From Phycisphaeraceae bacterium (lineage in GTDB: Bacteria; Planctomycetota; Phycisphaerae; Phycisphaerales; Phycisphaeraceae), in contig SKPT01000078.1 of NCBI GenBank assembly GCA_007119405.1, positions 1 to 11,069 of the forward strand: a DNA stretch of 11,069 nucleotides. Direction: 5' to 3'. The notes beneath the pieces were generated by a model. The model was not told the DNA's origin, made no database searches, and saw nothing but the letters and a program-made list of their open reading frames with translations. Of this stretch, positions 7,613 through 11,069 are shown in pieces. The position numbers and the translations under genes are program-made. Each line of letters begins with the position of its first letter. Position 1 is the stretch's first letter.

Positions 7613-8686
7613 CTACATCTTCAGCCAGCGGTCGAGGTTCTCCCGCACGAACGCATCATCGCTCAGGTGCGGATAGTCGCGGCAGACGCGGTCGATCTCG
7701 TCGGCCTGGCCCGGGCTCAGGTCCTCGTTGCGCTTGAGCGTCCAGATGCCTTCGAGCAGGCCCTGGCGGCGCAGAATCTCGTTGACGCCCACGATGCTGC
7801 CGGCGTACTCGTTCGCGGCGTCGAAGATCGCGCCGTTGGCGTCGGTCAGCTCGGCGCTGAGCGTGAGCATCTCGGTGGGCACGCAGTCGCGCCGGCTCAG
7901 CTCGTGGCAGCGCGCCAGCAGTTGCACCGCCGTCTTCGTCCAGCACGCCCACTGCCCGAGCAGCCCGCCGCGGATGCGCACCGTGCGATGCTCGCCGTTG
8001 ACCTTGAAGCGCAGCGGCGTGAGCAGATCGTAGACAATGCTGTCATCGTTGCCGGTGTACAGGGCGATGTCGTCTTCGCGGCCGGCCTCGGCGACGGCGC
8101 GGGCCACGTCCAGCGTCCCGTAGCGGTTGAACGGGGCGATCTTGATGCCGTGCAGGTTCTCGATCTCCACGAGCTGCCGCCAGAACGCGTGCTCCAGCCG
8201 GATGCCGCCCACACCCGTGAGCAGGTAGAAGCCGAACACCGGCATGACGTCGGCGATGCGTTGGACATGGTGGACCATCTCCTGGTCCAGCGCATCGCCG
8301 AACGCCGCGAGCGAGACGATGGCGAAGTCGTAGCCCAGCTCGCGCGCCGTCTCGGCCTGGGCCAGCGCATCGCCGGTGCGGCCGTTGAGCCCCGCGATCT
8401 TGACGATCGGCCGACCGAGCCGGGCCGACATCGCGTCCAGCTCCTCGGCGCAGGTGCGCAGCACCGGCTCGAAGAGATCGATGCCGGGCCGGCGAATCTC
8501 GAACTGCGTGAAGTGCATCCCCACCGCCACGCCGCCGGCGCCCGCCTCGGCGTAGTAGCGCATCAACACGCGCTGGCGCTTCTCGTCGAAGCGCCGCCGC
8601 GCGTCCAGCGCCAGCGGCGTGGCCGGTATGACCATGCCCTGGCGGACGCGGCTGAGCATGTCCTGACGATCCATCTGCGGCATCAT
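7613..8686 (-). CDS. Dihydrodipicolinate synthase/N-acetylneuraminate lyase superfamily protein, 357 aa
   Basis: This is a class I (Schiff-base) pyruvate-type aldolase with a TIM barrel. The Schiff-base lysine is K182 in HGIKIAPFNRYGTLDV, the partner tyrosine is Y154 in FGFYLLTGVGG, and GVAVGMHFTQFE (52-63) sits at the substrate-carboxylate loop position usually read as GTTGE. It is about 60 residues longer than the usual ~295, with the extra sequence at the C-terminus. Lysine-biosynthetic DapA is unlikely given length and context; cleavage or formation of a sugar-derived 2-keto acid is more plausible. Two tandem ATGs stand at 8686 and 8683. The GAGGAG (8689-8694) is 2 nt from the first and 5 nt from the second, so initiation may be at 8683. 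It is the first gene behind a good promoter and heads the operon. Confidence 0.88.
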   Translation of the reverse strand: MMPQMDRQDMLSRVRQGMVIPATPLALDARRRFDEKRQRVLMRYYAEAGAGGVAVGMHFTQFEIRRPGIDLFEPVLRTCAEELDAMSARLGRPIVKIAGLNGRTGDALAQAETARELGYDFAIVSLAAFGDALDQEMVHHVQRIADVMPVFGFYLLTGVGGIRLEHAFWRQLVEIENLHGIKIAPFNRYGTLDVARAVAEAGREDDIALYTGNDDSIVYDLLTPLRFKVNGEHRTVRIRGGLLGQWACWTKTAVQLLARCHELSRRDCVPTEMLTLSAELTDANGAIFDAANEYAGSIVGVNEILRRQGLLEGIWTLKRNEDLSPGQADEIDRVCRDYPHLSDDAFVRENLDRWLKM

Positions 8687-8716
8687 GGCTCCTCGATCAG
8701 GGGCATCGCGGTGCCG

Positions 8717-8744
8717 AATATAGGCCCGGCTGCGGCGGCGTCAA
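8717..8744 (-). promoter_or_regulatory. Sigma-70-like promoter of the DHDPS-like operon
   Basis: On the - strand, TTGACG (8744-8739) and TATATT (8722-8717) are separated by 16 nt, close to the consensus TTGACA-N17-TATAAT. These AT-rich boxes stand out in a very GC-rich region. Transcription would start near 8710, giving a leader of ~24 nt with GAGGAG before the ATG at 8686. This would make the lyase, epimerase-like, semialdehyde dehydrogenase and Fe-ADH genes one operon, separable from the upstream TIM-barrel gene. Confidence 0.6.
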
Positions 8745-8781
8745 TCGCCGGCGAGACGGCGGGCCCGGGCAACCTCTCGGC

Positions 8782-9942
8782 TCATTCGCGCTGCGCCACC
8801 CGGTATAGCCGCACGTCGTACGGCTGAAAGTCGTCCGCGAACGATCCATCCTCCACCGCCAGGGCACGATTCCCGCCAAGCACCTCGATCTCATCGGCCG
8901 ATGACGCGCCCTCGATCGTGAAGCGCGCCCGGCACGCGGCGTTGCGCATCGCCACGGCGAAGATGTAGAGCCAGCCGTCGTGGCTCCGGGTCGTCGCCGC
9001 CACGGGGGCGTTCGCGTCGCTGCTGAGCACGCGCGCGGCCGGGCCGGCCGGCGCGTTGAGCACGGGGGCGAGCTCGCGAATCTCACCGTTGACCCGCGTC
9101 ACCGCCTCGCGCATCTCGTCGTTGGCCAGCAGCGCGGCGTCGTTCTTGTGACCTTCGCGAAAGTCATGAACGAACCAGCACAGCCCGCGCGAGCCGTGGA
9201 TCAACGACATCCACGCCTCGGCACGCACCTGGTGCGGCGTGGCGATCCGCTCGGGATTGTGAATGTGCGTGCATTCGAGCACGTTCCACACCGGCTTGCG
9301 ATCCTCGACGAACGACCGCAGCCGCTGCACCCCCTTGGCGACGTACCAGAGGTACTCGTGCCCGTCGGGGGCGAAGATCGTTCGCCCGTCGGGCCCGGGC
9401 AGCTTGAGGTTCGCCACCGGGTAGACGTCGTAGCAGACGATGTCCGCGCCGCGGGCGTAGAGCGGGTATTGCTCGAGCGTCGCCCCGCGGCCCGGGAAGG
9501 CGTCGTTGGCCACGCCCTGGCCGAAGTTCACCACGATCGGCCGCGTCGGGTCCTTGGCGCGGATCGCCTCGGCGTCGCGCTGGATCTTCTCCGGCGGCAC
9601 GGGCTGGCCGGCGTGGGGGTCGTTCGGCCCGCGGCGGTTGTCCGGCTCATCGCCGTGCATCCACGCGATGATCGGCGAGTCGCCCCGCTCGATGTCCGCC
9701 AGCGCCACGTCGTTCTGCCGGCAGATCGCGTGCATCCCCGCGTCGCGCAGCCGATCGAGCTGCTCCGGCGTGGGCCCGCGGTGCAGGGCGAAGTAGGTGT
9801 TGACGCCGATGGCCTTGTACTGCTGCGCGAGCGCCGGATCCTGCGACCAGACGAGGATGGGCAGGAATCCCGGGTCGGTCGGCGGCCCGTTGGTCCATTG
9901 GGCGTAGGGGCTTTCGGCGCTGGAAGCGGTGGGGCTGGTCAT
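8782..9942 (-). CDS. TIM-barrel glycoside-hydrolase-like protein, 386 aa
   Basis: I do not recognise a named family. The sequence reads as a (beta/alpha)8 barrel of glycoside hydrolase clan A type: PILVWSQDP near the start, KAIGVNTYFAL (43-53), IIAWMHGDEPDN (91-102), IVVNFGQG (136-143), ADIVCYDVYPV (167-176), WNVLECTHIH (219-228) and GLCWFVHDF (253-261). E99 of GDEP and E223 of VLEC sit where clan A acid/base and nucleophile glutamates are expected; this is an inference from spacing. A small beta domain follows from ~300 to the end. The ATG at 9942 is preceded by GGAGG (9950-9954) with a 7-nt spacer. In-frame sequence upstream is open but would run through the divergent promoter region. No signal peptide is visible, so it is probably cytoplasmic. 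It lies 95 nt before the lyase operon on the same strand and diverges from the BlaI-type gene. Confidence 0.8.
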   Translation of the reverse strand: MTSPTASSAESPYAQWTNGPPTDPGFLPILVWSQDPALAQQYKAIGVNTYFALHRGPTPEQLDRLRDAGMHAICRQNDVALADIERGDSPIIAWMHGDEPDNRRGPNDPHAGQPVPPEKIQRDAEAIRAKDPTRPIVVNFGQGVANDAFPGRGATLEQYPLYARGADIVCYDVYPVANLKLPGPDGRTIFAPDGHEYLWYVAKGVQRLRSFVEDRKPVWNVLECTHIHNPERIATPHQVRAEAWMSLIHGSRGLCWFVHDFREGHKNDAALLANDEMREAVTRVNGEIRELAPVLNAPAGPAARVLSSDANAPVAATTRSHDGWLYIFAVAMRNAACRARFTIEGASSADEIEVLGGNRALAVEDGSFADDFQPYDVRLYRVAQRE

Positions 9943-10060
9943 GGCTTGGCCTCCGAAGCTCGGATCACGGACGACGTGCGACACTGCGATGATACGCCAC
10001 CGGTCGATCCCCGGGTTGGCGGCCCGTCGGCCCGGCCGCCGCGGCAGGGGGGCTCCCGGC

Positions 10061-10089
10061 TTGCGTCGGGGCGCCGGGGCGGCTAAAGA
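10061..10089 (+). promoter_or_regulatory. Weak promoter-like sequence before the BlaI-type repressor
   Basis: TTGCGT (10061-10066) and TAAAGA (10084-10089) have a 17-nt spacer. Each matches the sigma-70 consensus at only three of six positions, but the spacing is ideal and a palindrome follows directly. It lies in the 188-bp divergent region between the TIM-barrel gene and the repressor gene. The rest of that region shows no gene. Confidence 0.3.
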
Positions 10090-10105
10090 TGTCAATAACT
10101 TGGCA
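10090..10105. promoter_or_regulatory. Candidate BlaI-type operator
   Basis: TGTCAATAACTTGGCA is an inverted repeat of form TGYCAA-N4-TTGRCA with one mismatch between arms. It sits over the presumed transcription start, just after the -10-like box and 25 nt before the repressor ATG at 10131, a good position for autorepression. BlaI/MecI proteins bind short palindromes as dimers, often with TACA/TGTA arms, so this is not a textbook site. Confidence 0.4.
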
Positions 10106-10130
10106 CGCCCGCCGCAGGAGCCTTGCAAGC

Positions 10131-10514
10131 ATGACCGCGAGCCACGAGCTGAGCCGACGCGAGCGGCAGATCATGGAGGTGATCTACCGCCACGGCACCG
10201 CGACCGCGCGCCAGGTGGCCGAGGCGATGGAGAACCCGCCATCGCATACGGCCGTGCGGACGATGCTGCGGATCCTCGAGGACAAGGGGCATCTCAAGCA
10301 CAGCGTGCGGGGCCGGGCCTACGTCTACCAGCCGACCCAGCCACGCACCCGCGCCGGCCGGTCGGCGCTGCGGCGGGTCGTGCAGACGTTCTTCGGCGGC
10401 TCGCTCAAGGACGCCGTCGCGGCCCACCTCAGCTCGCCCGGCATCAAGCTCGACGAGGCGCAGCTCCGCGACCTGGCGGACCTGATCGAGCAGGCCCGGC
10501 GCCAGGGGCGATGA
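10131..10514 (+). CDS. BlaI/MecI/CopY-family transcriptional repressor, 127 aa
   Basis: This is a winged-helix DNA-binding protein of the BlaI/MecI family. The N-terminal domain shows LSRRERQIMEVIYRHGTATARQVAEAM-type helices, then HTAVRTMLRILEDKGHL (recognition helix and following turn) and the wing RGRAYVYQP. The C-terminal helices, from about residue 65 on, form the dimerisation region and include FFGGSLKDAVAAHL, a common family phrase. Length is typical (120-130 aa). The ATG at 10131 is preceded by AGGAG (10116-10120) at 10 nt; an in-frame ATG at 10089 would have no Shine-Dalgarno and would overlap the candidate operator. Usual partners are BlaR1-type M56 sensor peptidases, but none follows: a VWA remnant converges after 16 bp. 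Targets could be its own promoter or the divergent TIM-barrel gene. Confidence 0.93.
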   Translation: MTASHELSRRERQIMEVIYRHGTATARQVAEAMENPPSHTAVRTMLRILEDKGHLKHSVRGRAYVYQPTQPRTRAGRSALRRVVQTFFGGSLKDAVAAHLSSPGIKLDEAQLRDLADLIEQARRQGR

Positions 10515-10530
10515 GCCCGCGCCGCCACGC

Positions 10531-10815
10531 TCATGGGCCGACGCGGGCCATCTCGTCGAGCAGGTGGCGGTTGGGCGCGTTGCTCATGCCCACGGCGAAC
10601 ACGCGCGTCTCGTGGGCGCGCTCGCGGATCGCGTCGATGATCGCCGCGTCGTTGCTCACCAGCCCGTCCGTGACGAACAGCACGATGCGCATGCGCTCCG
10701 CGTCGTCGCCGTCCCGGTCATGCTCGTCAGGGCGGCGGCGGTCCCGGAAGGGCCCGGCGTTGAGCGCACGCAGCACGGCGTTGCGCATCGCGAAGCGGGT
10801 GGGGACATCGGCCAT
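10531..10815 (-). pseudogene. VWA-domain remnant (VIT/VWA-type), 94 aa
   Basis: The product contains the second half of a von Willebrand factor A domain: ERMRIVLFVTDGLVSND (40-56, with MIDAS aspartate D50 in TDG), then TRVFAVGMSNAPNRHLLDEMARVG. This matches the conserved core of VIT/VWA-domain proteins. The first MIDAS motif DxSxS and the VIT domain are missing, and the frame stops right after ARVGP where family members continue, so it is truncated on both sides. The ATG at 10815 nonetheless has GAGGT (10822-10826) 6 nt upstream, and an in-frame stop at 10825-10827 fixes the start. A low-complexity Arg/Asp stretch (24-38) interrupts the region before the core strand. It converges on the BlaI-type gene. 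It is most simply a degraded remnant; a small expressed protein is possible. Confidence 0.6.
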
Positions 10816-10852
10816 GGCGCAACCTCACAGTGCGGGGAGCTTGGTCTGCAAG

Positions 10853-10881
10853 GTTGGATGCCGCCGCCTGCCGAAGGTTCC
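10853..10881 (-). promoter_or_regulatory. ECF-sigma-like promoter before the VWA remnant
   Basis: On the - strand GGAACC (10881-10876) and TCCAAC (10858-10853) are 17 nt apart, resembling ECF-type promoters with a GGAAC -35 element. The ATG of the VWA remnant follows 37 nt further on with its own Shine-Dalgarno. The specific sigma factor is unknown and chance occurrence is possible. Confidence 0.3.
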
Positions 10882-10922
10882 CGCATCGGTGAGAAATTTG
10901 CCTTGGCCGAACCTGGCCCCGC

Positions 10923-11069
10923 TCAGCCCGGGAACACCGAATAGGTTTCCGGCGGCCGGCCGGTCGCGGCGTAGTAGATCGCCCCGACGACGATCCACAG
11001 CAGCCCGCCGCTGAGCTCGCCGGCGATCACGCCGATCATCATCGGCACCAGCAGCCGATACGCCGCCGC
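10923..11069 (-). CDS. C-terminus of a multi-pass membrane protein (DUF6785-like), 5' partial
   Basis: The last 147 bases read on the - strand as 48 residues with no stop until TGA at 10923-10925. The start lies beyond the window. The segment AYRLLVPMMIGVIAGELSG, then GLLWIVVGAIYYAATG, is strongly hydrophobic and would form one or two membrane helices, followed by a short soluble tail PPETYSVFPG. This ending resembles the C-termini of large planctomycete and verrucomicrobial membrane proteins of the DUF6785/DUF6784 group, from memory of the style rather than a search. Function unknown. It is too short for a firm family call, but the uninterrupted frame and hydrophobic pattern support a real coding end. 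Confidence 0.6.
   Translation of the reverse strand, partial: AAAYRLLVPMMIGVIAGELSGGLLWIVVGAIYYAATGRPPETYSVFPG

Noticed and set aside
8745..8781. GC-rich palindrome around GCCCGGGC as terminator of the TIM-barrel gene
   Set aside because: Only a short 8-bp palindrome with no stem-loop of useful length and no T-run; chance is likely at this GC content.
6504..8827. Long + strand open frames opposite the epimerase-like and lyase genes
   Set aside because: These are shadows caused by codon bias; no motifs, no ribosome binding sites, and the - strand genes are well supported.
9943..10128. N-terminal extension of the TIM-barrel protein to an upstream start
   Set aside because: It would cover the divergent promoter region and produce a low-complexity Arg/Pro/Gly stretch; GGAGG before 9942 supports the shorter protein.

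Overview
The window is about 11 kb of very GC-rich, densely coding DNA. It suggests a heterotrophic, polysaccharide-using bacterium, most probably a planctomycete (Phycisphaerae-like). This rests on the mix of right-handed beta-helix proteins, a GH28-like protein, an orphan BlaI-type repressor, a VIT/VWA-type fragment and the tail of a large membrane protein resembling planctomycete DUF6785 proteins. It is a judgement from gene style, not from a phylogenetic marker. There is no rRNA, tRNA, CRISPR array, transposase or phage gene.

Left part, + strand (1-3466). The window opens inside an open reading frame running to 2061. Its first ~128 codons read as the middle of a phosphonoacetaldehyde hydrolase-like (PhnX) HAD protein. 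At the HAD motif Lys-Val-Gly-Asp-Thr it switches without a frame change into a large right-handed beta-helix protein that lacks its expected signal peptide and N-terminus. This is either a real gene fusion/deletion scar or a misassembly at a shared GDT-coding stretch. A GH28-like protein with a strong Shine-Dalgarno follows (2132-3466). A 214-bp convergent intergenic region with an imperfect GAAG-rich inverted repeat (3506-3584) closes this part.

Middle part, - strand (3681-9942). Read right to left, this holds a TIM-barrel glycoside-hydrolase-like protein (8782-9942), then a probable operon: DapA/DHDPS-superfamily lyase, NAD-dependent epimerase-like protein lacking the SDR lysine, CoA-acylating (methyl)malonate-semialdehyde dehydrogenase, and iron-dependent alcohol dehydrogenase. 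A good sigma-70-like promoter (TTGACG-N16-TATATT) lies just upstream of the lyase gene. My inference is that the lyase cleaves a sugar-derived keto acid, and that the alcohol and semialdehyde dehydrogenases funnel the resulting C3/C4 alcohol or aldehyde into acetyl- or propionyl-CoA. The carbohydrate-active proteins on either side would release the substrate. The PhnX-like fragment at the left edge may have been another aldehyde-related member of the same locus.

Right part (9943-11069). A BlaI/MecI-type repressor (10131-10514, +) diverges from the TIM-barrel gene. A weak promoter and a small palindrome lie over its presumed start site, but no BlaR1/M56 partner follows. Convergent to it is a small VWA-domain remnant (10531-10815, -) with its own Shine-Dalgarno and an ECF-sigma-like promoter. 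The window ends in the C-terminal 48 residues of a multi-pass membrane protein (10923-11069, -).
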